A program made the translations under genes and the position numbers. From positions 787,501 through 851,500 of the forward strand of contig NC_092567.1 of assembly GCF_037975245.1 (NCBI RefSeq): DNA of 64,000 bases, given 5' to 3'. A model generated the notes under the pieces. The model had not been told where the DNA came from, did not search any database, and saw only the letters and a program-made list of their open reading frames with translations. The DNA comes from Apostichopus japonicus. Its lineage: Eukaryota; Echinodermata; Holothuroidea; Aspidochirotida; Stichopodidae. This document shows positions 12,901-22,102 of this stretch, piece by piece; within the stretch, counting starts at the first letter, position 1; each line of letters starts with the position of its first letter.

Positions 12901-15900
12901 TTCAAATATGGTCATCTTTGGTCAAAATTCTTAAACTTTTTTAATTACCACGTTCGAGGAAATTTTCCTCACTGGGACATTCAGTCATCTTGTGTGTTCC
13001 TTTAAAAATGTCTGAGAACAATTTGGAGAGTAAAGACCTCCAGGAAAGTACTTTTTGAAAACTTCTAGCAATTATAGCATGCTATAATTTGGGGCCTACT
13101 GTATACTGACTACCTTTAATGTCCACTAATGAAGCAGTTCACAATTTACAACCTACAGCAGGGGTGGGCAACCATTTTGAATAAATGGGCCAGATATAAG
13201 GAGTGAAAAATTGACTGGGCTGCACCTAACCAACGACCTGCTGTTAATTTCAAATCTTTGATTCTGAGGACTTTCAAGCAATAGGTGTGTGTACTTAATC
13301 TGTATTCACAAAAACATAATGTCAATACAGTACAGTTGATAATTAATGGTGATAATAGGCCTACCTGACAGCATCATTAGTGCTGATAAATTCTTAGCAG
13401 CTAGCTCGATTTTTGTGATGATTTAAACTAGATTGATTTTTTTCTTCTTTTTCTTGAGACATCTCACAGGCCGCAAAAAAATCAATGGCGGGCCACATGT
13501 GGCCCGCAGGCCGTAGGTTGCCCACCCCAGACCTACATTGCCTACATGTGTTTTTATAACTTAGTCTACTTTAAAAAGATAGATTACTGTGAAATAATTG
13601 TTTAACTTTGTTTTCCTAGAGGTGTGTACAGTATGTACATGTATGTATCGTAGATCTATTTATGTGCATATTCTCAACTGATAACATGCACAGTACAGTA
13701 CAGACCTGTACAGTATAAAGCGCATTTGAATTTTTCTACCAGGATTATGAATTGATGACTCAGTAATCGTTTCATATTTCACTAAACCTGACAGTACGAT
13801 GAAACCTGATGAATACTAACAAGTACTCACAAATGAGGCAACAATATTTCAAGAACATTGTAAATTACAAGATTATCTGTAATTGATATCGTACTGTCCA
13901 CTTCATACAGCAGTCAAGTTCTGTGTACATACAAGGACCATCACTTCCTATAGTTTATGTATATTCAATTATTCTGTGTTTCTTTGTACGCATATATACT
14001 ATCTTATCTTTGATCTTTATCTCACTGAATCAAAAATGGTTTCACACATTGTACATGTTGTGACTAGTGGATCCCTAACGTTACAGAAGCAACCTAGCTA
14101 GTATAGGCCTAGCACTACAGGATCCCTAATGATACAGAAGCCACCTAGCTAGTATAGGCCTAGCACAAAGGATCCCTAATGTTATAGTTCAGCCACCTAG
14201 CTAGTATCTGGCCTAGCACACAGGATCCCTAATGTTACAGAAGCCACCTACAGTAGCTACAGTAGTATAGGCCTAGCACTACAGGATCCCTAATGATACA
14301 GAAGCCACCTACAGTAGCTACAGTAGTATAGGCCTAGCACTACAGGATCCCTAATGATACAGAAGCCACCTAGCCACTATAGGCCTAGCACTACAGGATC
14401 CCTAATGATACAAAGCCACCTACTGTAGCTAGTATAGGCCTAGCACACAGGATCCCTAATGTTACAGAAGCCACCTACAGTAGCTACAGTGGTATAGGCC
14501 TAGCACTACAGGATCCCTAATGTTACAGAAGCCACCTACTGTACAGTAGCTAGTATAGGCCTAGCACTACAGGATCCCTAACATTACAGAAGCCACCTAC
14601 AGTAGCTACAGGTAGTATAGGCCTAGCACTACAGGATCCCTAATGTTACAGAAGCCACCTACAGTAGCTACAGTGGTATAGGCCTAGCACTACAGGATCC
14701 CTAATGTTACAGTTCTAGCCACCTACTGTACTGTACAGTAGCTAGTATAGGCCTAGCACTACAGGATCCCTAACGTTACAGAAGCCACCTACAGTAGCTA
14801 GTATATAGGCCTAGCACTACAGGATCCCTAACGTTACAGAAGCCACCAACTGTAGTATAGGCCTTGCACTACAGGATCCCTAATGATACAAAGCCACCTA
14901 GCCAGTATAGGCCTTGCACTACATGATCCCTAATGAAACAGGAAGCCACCTAGCTAGTATACAGTAGGCCTAGCACTACAGGATCCCTAATGTTACAGAA
15001 GCCACCTACAGTAGCTACAGTGGTATAGGCCTAGCACTACAGGATCCCTAATGTTACAGAAGCCACCTACTGTAAAGTAGCTAGTATAGGCCTAGCACTA
15101 CAGGATCCCTAACGTTACAGAAGCCACCAACTGTAGTATAGGCCTAGCACTACAGGATCCCTAATGATACAAAGCCACCTAGCCAGTATAGGCCTTGCAC
15201 TACATGATCCCTAATGAAACAGGAAGCCACCTAGCTAGTATAGGCCTAGCACTACAGGATCCCTAATGTTACAGAAGCCACCTAGCTAGTATCTGGCCTA
15301 GCACACAGGATCCCTAATGTTACAGAGTCCAAGCTACTTGCTTATGTAGCGATTCTTTCCTGTGGTTGCGCTGGCCGCTACGCCTTTGGACAAGCGCTGT
15401 TATGTATACACACATGAATAATCAAACCCAGCAAGGTGAATAATGTAACACTTGAAAAACCAATGACAGTGTACTGTAGGTATGTACAATCACTTTGACG
15501 TAAATGGTACTTCAATTTTTAGGGTTATCTGCTTTAAAACTACAAGTTTAATGGTCCAAAATTCACATACAGTGTGGTGACAATTCGTAATACAATTATG
15601 TTGTTAAAAATTTAAAAATTAAAGCAAATTATGCGCTTATTAAACATTAAGGTGTCAGTAACTGTGTTTAAATCAAAGTAGTTCACATACAGATATCTTG
15701 TGCTCACCTAAGAATGGTTAGTTCCAATGCAGAAATGTAAACAAAGTCGTGGTACAAAAAGTTTCATTCTTGCTGTATGTTTTGTATACCTATAATGTAC
15801 GCAATGTTCACGTATCATTATGTTAATATGTATACCAGGGCAGAGATCTATACAGCTCTGTACAAGGGATGTAACAACTCCCTAATAATACACTAATAAA

Positions 15901-18900
15901 CTTAAGCCATCTGAATATTCATGTCGTATCTATTTTAGTAGAACTCTGGTTGGTTTTCAAAATTACTACCAGATCTTTTGTAGAAATATATAGGTTTAAG
16001 ATAAGACGTGTGTGACTAATGAGAACTTCTGTCCAGAGTCTGTGAAGCGTATTTAGAAAGGGGAGGAAAATATAACAGAAATAGCAATTTCCTATTTTTA
16101 TGTCGGGAGACTCATTCGCGTCGCTGAGCAGACTCAGCAGAGACTACAAACTCACTCGTTTTGAAGATTTACGTGATAATATTTACCAGTCTTCAAACTA
16201 TATTTGCACTTTCCCATCTACCCGACGTGCGTAACTGGAGACGTTTTAGCATTGCGCCCTCTACATCCCACTTTTGGGAACGCACTTTAATAATTATCAT
16301 AATAAATAACACTTATATAGCGCTTAATACAGCATTTCAAAGCGCTTTACAAAGTAGGAAAGAGACAAAGGAAACCAAGGGAAAAAAAAAAGAAACTAGG
16401 AATCAAACTGAAATGTTTTAAGTTGTCTCTTGAAAATACAAAGGGAGGGAGAGTCACAAACGTGAAATGGGAGTTTGTTCCAAAGAGAAGGCGCAGCGAC
16501 AGAAAATGCACGATCCCCAGAACGAGTTCGGGTACATGGACCAGGAGTTAATTGCAAATGCGCATGATTGGAAGAGCGAAGCGTAGCTGTAGTTGACCGA
16601 CACAAAGGAGTAAGAAGGTTAGTGATACAGTATATTGAGGGGCAAGCCTGTTGATCGCTTTGTAGGTGAGAAGTAGGATCTTAAACTGGATGCGCTGAGA
16701 AATGGGAAGCCAATGCACTGAACGGAGTACAGTACAGGAGTGATGTGATCAAACTGTTTAGTGAGTGAGACTAGGCGCGCACTTTCTCATGTTACCCCCT
16801 AATCAGTGAAGAGCACAGGTTTTGCAAACACGTTCACAAATGTGAAGACAAACAGTGAATATAGTACCACTGTCGCAGCTAAAAGATACGTGGTTTGCAG
16901 CTCATATGTAATGCTGAACATGAATATTCATGACGTGGTAAAATACCAACAATAACAACGTCATCAACAGCCTCACCTTCACATTGACTCGGTTGCACAC
17001 TGCTTTGGTTATCACGATCCAGGACGGTAACTCCAAAACTTCCATCAAGACTTCTTCATCGAGTTCCAGATTTGTGAGGGTGCCCTCACCTTTCAGTGTG
17101 CTAAGACCAATTTTATCTTGAGACAAATTCTTAGTGAATCTAGAAATACAATCAAAAGAAATACAGTACAATCAATACAATTAAAGAGTGTTCCTTATTA
17201 TAGGTACAGGTAGTTAGAACTGTTGAATCTCACCACACTGGAGCTTAGGAGATTACGTGGGGACTTGATTCAGGTTTACAAGATTGTGTATGGTTTTGAA
17301 AATTTATCCTTTACCGACTTTTTGATGTTTTCTAATACTAGTTGTACCAGAGGTCATTGTCTTAAACTCCAAAAGTCACAAAGTAGGATTAATATTCGGC
17401 ATAACTTTTTTTCTAATAGGGTTGTGAATGAGTGGAACGGTTTGCCTAAGAGAGTTGTACTTGCAAGTAGTGTCAATGGGTTTAAGAATGCTTTGGACAA
17501 GCACTTTAAGCATTGTAATCGGGTCTGAGTGTTTGTGTCTTCAGTTTTTTTTCCTCTCCTATAGGGTCCTTGATGGGGACTTGAGTGTCCCTCCCGATCC
17601 TTTTTTTCTACTAAACTAAACTAAATTAAGTCATCCTTTCTTACTGGCTTCATAAATTACAATGTAATATAATTTACCACACTGTTCAAAGTGCTTGCTA
17701 CAGTACTGTACCAGCTGAACTAAGTCTACAATACATATTTATATTGTAACACAGAAATCTTTACATAGTGAGCTATTGATGGGAATTGAGCAACAGTTGT
17801 TATATGCAATGGTTTGATGGCAAACTGCTGCATAGTGGATGTCAAGTAAGATGTACAGTAGGACACACTGCTACTGTGTCGGTGTGCTTACAAGGCTTAC
17901 TGTACAATACAGCATGATCACACGATGAGATAAAATTATGAAGACTTCTGATCCTGGTACCAATCCTGCTAACCACTGTGCAATTACCGGTTCTTTTCTC
18001 TCCAACTACATAGACATACTGTACATTGATATTGTGAAGGGGCAACTACTGTACCAATTTATTATGCGGAGGGTAGGGGATAAGAGGGGTCTCCTTTGTT
18101 AAATAAAAACAGACAGTGCTAATGTAGATCTAGAAGCAAAAACTGGTGCTATATTTTGCAAGTTTAAATCAAGGAAATTTCAACTGTTTGGGTTGTAGCA
18201 TGGTGACTTCGAAGTTCGGACACTTAAGACTTAAAACACCCCAAAACTATATCTTCTGTTATAAATCACCAGAAAATATACTTCATATGGTGGGAGAATT
18301 GTGTTATATAGTACGATACACGGCCAAACTTTCTTTCCTGCAAACTGTTTTCACGTTGTTTTCCAAGAAGATTCCTCGTGATTGTGGAACTGGTATTTCT
18401 TTGCTAGAGTATTGCGAAGTTCGGACACGCAACCCACAGTGTGGCGCTGGTGATAAAATTGGTGGCGCAGTTGCTCTTTCAGTAACTATAACAGACTTCA
18501 TAGATCTTTGTCATTTTATTGACAAATATGTAAGTAATTTCTTGCACACGGGTCATTTTGGAGAGAAAATAACTGTAACTTCGTACTTTTTGGTGAAATT
18601 TGGCTCTTCCTATAGGTTTTCATGGTGAAATCGTGTATTTCTTAGGGTGTCCGAACTTCGCAGTATGCCGAACTTCGCAATACTGACTACACTGTACTGT
18701 ACAAAAGGAAGTTTTTGGAAAGTATATATTCTCTGTCTGGAAACCCCATTGGAATTTTCCTGAGGTCTGAAAGACCCCCCCCCTCCCTTACCTCCTCCAG
18801 AAGTATATATATACAGTATATGTGGTTGCATCCCGGAATATTGCAAATTAAAAGTCTGCATTTGTTGGAATTGACAAAACATGTGATAGTTGACTTTGGA

Positions 18901-20171
18901 TGATACAAAATGACTTAGTCTCCGAAAGTTCTAATTATTAATGCACTGTGCCATTGTTCACGTTATAATATGTTTCCGCATATTTCTGGAACCTACATAT
19001 CAATGGGATCTAACATTGAGACTACCATAAGGGCCCAGATAAACCAGAACATGCTGTGTCCAATGCAATATGTAACCATGTAGATAGATACTGTAAATGT
19101 AAAACTGTGGTACTGACGGAAGAATATAATATTCACAGTGCATATATAGCCGTCAGACGGTTCCTGATTCCAGTTTACTATTTAGCCCTCACTCCATCTG
19201 ACATGCGCAGTTATCAATCTTGCGGACTTGTGATTTTTCTGCGGTGCCAACGGTTTAGATGGACACTTTAATCCACACATTTTCCTGCATCAGTCATCTT
19301 TATTCGTCTTTATCAGTCGTCTCAAATATTTCAGAAAACGAGTCAAAACTATCACCTGCAGCTAGAGGCATGCTTAAAAATGGATCATAATCGCATCACA
19401 ACTTCACTCATTCAAAGACAACATTCAAAATGGCTGCTAATCGCAAGATTGATAACTGCGCATGTCAGACGGATGTGACGGCTAAATAGTAAACTGGAAT
19501 CCGAACCGTCTTAAGGCTATATATCCACTGCCTATAATATATCAATGTGTCTCAGGTGTAACACTACTGACAACCTGTGAAAACTTTCAGTTTAACTGCA
19601 ACTATTTCAAGTAAACAGTAACATGCATGATAGGAATCAGAACATGGCAAATTTGTCTAGACCTTGTTAGGCAAACATTAAGTTACTGAGGGGATTCAAT
19701 AACAACCAATGGAAAGCATGATGAGCAAATTCAATGACTAGGCCAAGCTGGTGACTAATACTAATAAATAAAAATATTAGCAACTTACTAGGACTAGGAT
19801 TTAGCAAGGACTAGGCCAAGGCCTACTTCAACAAGGGGTAGGCTACTCACTGCAGGCTAAACCTAGGTTACCCAGTTTCTACTAGCCTAGGCTATGTCTA
19901 GCTGCAACTCTAAGGTTGGGCATCGTTTTAGTTAAGGGTTAGGAATAGTACTAGGCTAGTACTGCCCTAAATTAACGTTAGGGCCTTAATAAACGACAAC
20001 CTACTGTAGGCCTAGCCTAGCGACTCTTATTCTTAATAAGTTAGTACTAACATTATTCTACTGTTAGTTACCGTCTGTGCAATGATAATTCACGGGTTGG
20101 TACTTGCACCTTACGTTAGTAACTTACTTGGAAATATGCTTTATGATTTGATTTTTGATGATTGAAGCCAT
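867..20171 (-). CDS. BLTP3-type bridge-like lipid transfer protein (UHRF1BP1/SHIP164 family), N-terminal part, four exons
   Basis: Exons 20128-20171, 16977-17139, 1792-1830 and 867-949 join in phase (2, 0, 0, 2) to encode the first 109 residues of a chorein-N protein. The frame reads MASIIKNQIIKHIS, then FTKNLSQDKI, LSTLKGEG, NLELDEEV, then IPWTKLKTHP and LDEVVVEM. From family knowledge this is the diagnostic N-terminus of UHRF1BP1/UHRF1BP1L (BLTP3A/B), rod-like proteins that move lipid between membranes and act on endocytic vesicle transport. The chorein-N helix caps the hydrophobic groove. All donors are GTAAG or GTGAG and the acceptors have pyrimidine tracts. Intron 2 is about 15 kb and full of repeats. 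The family is over 1,400 aa long, so most of the gene lies left of position 867 outside the window. No break was seen. The family call is confident; choosing between BLTP3A and BLTP3B is not possible here. Confidence 0.9.
950..1791. other. BLTP3 intron 3
   Basis: This intron separates the 83-nt and 39-nt exons. It holds the minisatellite at 1043-1344 and a pyrimidine-rich stretch near 1530-1600. No other gene is seen. Confidence 0.8.
1043..1344. repeat. ATAACATACA-type minisatellite
   Basis: This is an imperfect array of ACATATAACATAC and ACATACTGTAC words in BLTP3 intron 3. Open frames rich in Met, Tyr and Cys on the minus strand here are translations of the repeat. Confidence 0.85.
1792..1830 (-). 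CDS. BLTP3 coding exon 3 (39-nt microexon-sized exon)
   Basis: Thirteen codons encode IPWTKLKTHPMCI, almost the exact family motif IPWTKLKTHPICL. The acceptor TTTTCTTTCAG and donor GTAAGTGAG are both strong, and phase is 0 on each side. It sits about 15 kb from exon 2, so ordinary ORF scanning would miss it. Confidence 0.92.
3334..3600 (+). repeat. Two-copy local duplication
   Basis: A block near 3350-3425 (TTTTCAAGCTGCGTCCATTT followed by a T-run and GCCATTTTGTT) recurs in altered form near 3525-3600 (ATTTAAGCTGCGTCAATTTT, then GTCATTTTGTT). The period is roughly 190 bp. Confidence 0.6.
3590..3672 (+). mobile_element. Truncated non-LTR retrotransposon 3' tail
   Basis: The text CAAAGCGCTCTTGAACATG, then GAGTGCTATATAAATTTGG and a run of AATAAT units, has the layout of L2/CR1-type LINE 3' ends: a short hairpin, GCTATATAAAT, then a simple-repeat tail. 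No reverse transcriptase is attached. A related tail is seen on the minus strand near 16288-16350. Confidence 0.55.
3788..3950 (+). mobile_element. Penelope-like element 3' fragment, copy 1
   Basis: This carries TTGAAGAAGATCCTGCTAG, CATCGAAACATCAGG and TCGACTTACTTTTACAC. The GAAGAAG...CGAAA signature is typical just downstream of Penelope-like element ORFs, and the intact example at 23828-23880 has the same layout. It matches 9945-10085 in the opposite orientation, including the flanking GCTCATTAACCTGTC. The repeat match is direct observation; the class is inferred. Confidence 0.55.
4640..4755 (+). repeat. Short tandem duplication
   Basis: Two adjacent copies of a roughly 58-bp unit share ACATGTACAATAGAACCAC followed by TAGT(A/G)(A/T)TATAGTT. 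Confidence 0.6.
5709..5927 (-). CDS. Possible exon or nested gene fragment, basic protein
   Basis: The frame ends at a TAG near 5709. It reads VIRGTTTLIPIKPF, then HAYQAGYDNSTKPLPLPK, then AKHFRKIKRYKNP, a low-repeat, Lys-rich, coding-looking composition quite unlike the surrounding intron. An acceptor-like TTCTGTTTTAG sits just above 5902, so this could be a terminal exon read in phase 2. It lies inside BLTP3 intron 2 on the same strand. No partner exon was identified and I do not recognise the family. It could be a nested gene, an alternative terminal exon, or a retro-derived piece. Confidence 0.35.
   Translation of the reverse strand: MYVKFCFSVIRGTTTLIPIKPFKTGPIQNPKTLHAYQAGYDNSTKPLPLPKTLAKHFRKIKRYKNPSKKQMF
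8324..8596 (+). repeat. Tandem duplication, about 150-bp period
   Basis: Two direct copies (about 8324-8444 and 8476-8596) share ACACTGATCAGCAGTGTA, GGTGATGGTATGCTTTCTAC and CACAACTAAATGTAACACTG, separated by a short diverged spacer. Confidence 0.8.
9945..10085 (-). mobile_element. Penelope-like element 3' fragment, copy 2 (inverted)
   Basis: Read on the minus strand this gives GCTCATTAACCTGTC, TTGAAGAAGATCCTGCTAG, GATCGAAACGTCAGG and CTTACTTTTACACAG. It is closely similar to 3788-3950 in the other orientation. No ORF is attached. The class assignment rests on the GAAGAAG...CGAAA signature. Confidence 0.55.
12865..13118 (+). repeat. Dispersed 250-bp repeat, copy 2
   Basis: This is a direct-orientation relative of 229-477, with scattered substitutions and small indels. 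It lies 33 bp upstream of the hAT-type MITE at 13159. Confidence 0.75.
13159..13530. mobile_element. hAT-type MITE (372 bp)
   Basis: The left end is CAGGGGTGGGCAACC and the right end, read inverted, is CTGGGGTGGGCAACC. The 8-bp flanks ACCTACAG and ACCTACAT match at 7 of 8 positions, as expected for a hAT target duplication. There is no transposase ORF. The interior contains GCGGGCCACATGTGGCCCGC, a near-perfect palindrome. Confidence 0.85.
14069..15330 (+). repeat. GGATCC minisatellite array, 23 copies
   Basis: Twenty-three copies of GGATCCCTAA (two as TGATCC) are spaced 50-69 bp apart, mean about 57. Units read GGATCCCTAATGTTACAG, then AAGCCACCTA, then TATAGGCCTAGCAC. Length varies mainly by insertion of CAGTAGCTA words. 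A multi-unit block near 14840-14960 recurs near 15120-15240, so there is higher-order structure. It lies in BLTP3 intron 2 and is not CRISPR: there are no unique spacers and the context is eukaryotic. Confidence 0.95.
16288..16765 (-). pseudogene. LINE ORF2 C-terminal remnant with 3' tail
   Basis: Minus-strand frames read FDHITPVL, VHWLPISQRIQFK, LLTYKAIN, then RSGDRAFSVAAPSLWNKLP and FKRQLKTFQF. These are the usual words at the C-terminus of jockey/CR1-like reverse transcriptase ORFs. The first block is out of frame with the next, so the copy is broken near 16720. The ORF stops near 16396 and is followed by AAAGCGCTTTGAAATGC and a GCGCTATATAAG tail. It sits in BLTP3 intron 2, about 200 bp from exon 2. 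Confidence 0.8.
16977..17139 (-). CDS. BLTP3 coding exon 2 (chorein-N core)
   Basis: The acceptor TTGTATTTCTAG lies just above 17139 and the donor AAG|GTGAGG just below 16977. The 163 bases give 54 whole codons after the split codon: FTKNLSQDKI, LSTLKGEG, NLELDEEV, LPSWIVI and CNRVNVK. This is the most conserved stretch of the family N-terminus. A LINE fragment begins only about 70 bp upstream of this acceptor, in intron 1. Confidence 0.92.
17205..17612 (+). pseudogene. 5'-truncated LINE fragment (C-terminal ORF plus 3' tail)
   Basis: The frame from about 17223 to 17528 reads LELRRLRGDLIQVYKIVYG, TRGHCLKL, then RVVNEWNGLP and FKNALDKHF. This is the C-terminal domain common to one group of animal non-LTR retrotransposons. 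A TAG/TGA-rich 3' region follows, with GGGTCCTTGATGGGGACTTG and an ACTAAACTAAACTAAA tail. No RT core remains. It is inserted in BLTP3 intron 1, opposite in orientation to the gene. Confidence 0.8.
18207..18690. repeat. Unclassified repeat with inverted GAAGTTCGGACAC ends
   Basis: CTTCGAAGTTCGGACAC at 18207 and GTGTCCGAACTTCGC at 18647 are inverted relatives. A third copy (GCGAAGTTCGGACAC) is internal at 18414 and a fourth, partial one (GCCGAACTTCGC) lies at 18667. A 160-codon frame (18146-18628) crosses it, starts at a non-ATG codon and has no recognisable motif. It is probably a transposon relic. Confidence 0.5.
19136..19530. mobile_element. Foldback MITE with about 90-bp terminal inverted repeats
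   Basis: The arms at 19136-19224 and about 19441-19530 pair over roughly 90 bp. Both ends read CAGTG(C/G)ATATATAGCC, then share AGACGGTTC, TTCCAGTTTACTATTTAGCC and GACATGCGCAGTTATCAATC. The central spacer of about 215 bp has no ORF. I could not define a target duplication, so the superfamily is left open. Confidence 0.85.
20128..20171 (-). CDS. BLTP3 coding exon 1 (start codon)
   Basis: The ATG at 20171 opens MASIIKNQIIKHIS and the exon ends in phase 2 at a GTAAGT donor (20122-20127). The residues align with the conserved family start (M-A-x-I-I-K-x-Q-I-x-K-H). The split codon is completed by the first base of exon 2 to give Lys, where the family usually has Arg. The next coding block agrees with the family without a gap, which supports this start. 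Confidence 0.88.
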
Positions 20172-20640
20172 CTTGTATTTTGTTGACGAATCAGATGTCC
20201 GATCCCGCGTTGGAGGTCTCACAGAGTCTCCTCAGCGGTGAATATACTTCCAAATGCCGCATCTACTCATACCTTGAAGTTGAATGTTGCTGACATTATG
20301 TTTCTCATCATAACGTTGCGAGTGTAACGTTGTTTATAGTTCCGCTGAAACGAACGTGTATCCTAACAGTATGAAGGACTAGGCTGTATGATAGGCTGTT
20401 TATAACGTTACGAACAGTAAGAGCCTATGATCCGCGAAAGATGTACGATACACATAGAAATGGACGATACACAAAATCGATCAGCGTTTGAAAGTACAGT
20501 ATAGTGTATAATCATTGTAAAGTACGTATGTTGCGAATTCATGCAATAGGTCGATTTCTTCAACGAAGTTCTTCATATGACAGACGTAAGTACCGAACTA
20601 CTTTGTCAGCATCGAGTAAAGTTTGGGAAAGAAGCTACCT
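20172..20640 (-). promoter_or_regulatory. Probable BLTP3 5' UTR and promoter region
   Basis: This region lies immediately upstream of the start codon at 20171. It is richer in CpG and in AACGTTA/GCGAG words than the intronic DNA. No TATA box is evident. The call rests on position only. Confidence 0.4.
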
Positions 20641-21463
20641 GCAAGCATTTGGCCAGCATGGATAGAGACATCGCGCTGTTGGAGGTTGAAAGCCTCAAAC
20701 ATCGCTAGCAACGACACTGGAAGGGAACGGTTGGGAAGGGACATGAATGGGGAGTGGAAGGGTGGGGCAGCTAGGGCTGGGGAAGGGGAAGGGGAAGGGA
20801 AAAGGTATGTTTACCAGGCGCGTATACAGTGAGGGGGGGGGGCGTATTTTGGGGTGTTACTAAAACGAATGACAATATGTTGTACACAATAAAAAATTGC
20901 GTTGACTAAAAAGAATGACAGTGAATGACAGCACAGACATTTGCTTCAACCGGATATCAAAGTTCAGACTTCGTGGGTACATTAAAGCGGCACGCAAACC
21001 GAGTGGACGCGAAGTGCGTGGCTTACAGATCTAGTAAAGTACGGACAAGACACAAACGCACCTTATAGTATGCGAAATTGTAAGTCTGATTTTAAACTGA
21101 AGTCAGTTTAACGTCATTTTTCCGAGATTAATTGTTAGAAACTAACAATACTATAATCTTGAAACGGCGCTAAAAAATTCAGGACGAGTCCTGACAATTA
21201 CTTCAGTTATCTTTCTATAAAAAACTACAGAGGTATATGTCAAAAGCATGGGCAGCGATCATTGGGGGGGGGGGGGGGGGACGGGGGGACATTTTATAAT
21301 TAAATATAACCACTATTTTAGGTGGGGGATATACTAATATCCCCCCAATATTTGGTTGCATAGTTTTTTTTTAGCATATTTTTGTATTTTTTTTATGATA
21401 TCGCTAGTAATTTCAAAATAGAAAATGCCTAGATGCAACTTACAAGGCCTGGGAAGTGCCATT

Positions 21464-22102
21464 CAGGGGCGTAGCGAAGGGGTTTTTGTTGGGGGGGGGG
21501 GTGTGGAGAATTTGATTTGCCGACGGATCTGGAAGTGGTGACTGAAATGGGGGAGGGGTCTAAGGGGAGGGGGTGTCCCCTCCCCTTTGGCAAATTTTTA
21601 GTTTTGAAACGTCCTTAGATGCAATCTGGTGCATATTTTAAGTCAAATTTGATTTGCCGACAGATCTGGAAGTGGTGACTGAAATGGGGGAGGGGTCTAA
21701 GGGGAGGGGGTGTCCCCCTCCCCTTTGGAAATTTTTAGTTTTGAAACGTCCTTAGATGCAATCTGGTGCATATTTTAAGTCAAATTTGACTTGCCGACGG
21801 ATCTGGAAGTGGTGACTGAAATGGGGGAGGGGTCTAAGGGTAGGGGGTCTACCCCTCCCCTTTGGAAAATGTTAGTTTTGAAACGTCCTTAGATGCAATC
21901 TGGTGCATATTTTAAGTCAAATTTGGCACGGAAGAAGCTCCCGTTCTCCTTTTCTCTATTCAGCTTTCCTTCTTTCTTCCCCTTCCGCTCTCTTCACCTT
22001 TTCTCCTTTTGCCGACAGACCCAAAATTTGCCGACAGCGACCAAATTATTGGGGGGTGTGACACCCCCCCACACCCCCCCCCCCCCGCTCGCTACGCCCC
22101 TG
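21464..22102. mobile_element. hAT-like non-autonomous element with internal tandem units (639 bp)
   Basis: The termini are CAGGGGCGTAGCGA on the left and its inverse at the right, flanked by an exact 8-bp duplication GTGCCATT (21456-21463 and 22103-22110). The interior has three tandem units of roughly 130-140 bp, each containing GATCTGGAAGTGGTGACTG, GGGGGAGGGGTCTAAGGG and CGTCCTTAGATGCAATCTGG. There is no transposase. Confidence 0.88.

Larger units (their letters stand above)
1831..16976. other. BLTP3 intron 2 (about 15.1 kb)
   Basis: This very long intron carries LINE and Penelope tails, duplicated blocks, an hAT-type MITE and a 1.25-kb minisatellite array, all listed separately. TACTGTA and TACAGTA words recur throughout. 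Between the listed items (for example 4750-5700, 5930-8320, 8600-9940, 10090-12860 and 15340-16280) I see only AT-rich sequence without supported exons. Confidence 0.75.
17140..20127. other. BLTP3 intron 1
   Basis: This holds the LINE fragment at 17205-17612, a repeat containing the word GAAGTTCGGACAC (18207-18690) and a foldback element (19136-19530). The rest, including 19530-20120 with its many AGGCCTA words, shows no exon. Confidence 0.75.

Noticed and set aside
14069-15330. CRISPR-like appearance of the 57-bp array
   Set aside because: Eukaryotic intronic context, no unique spacers, and units vary in length by internal insertions; it is a minisatellite.
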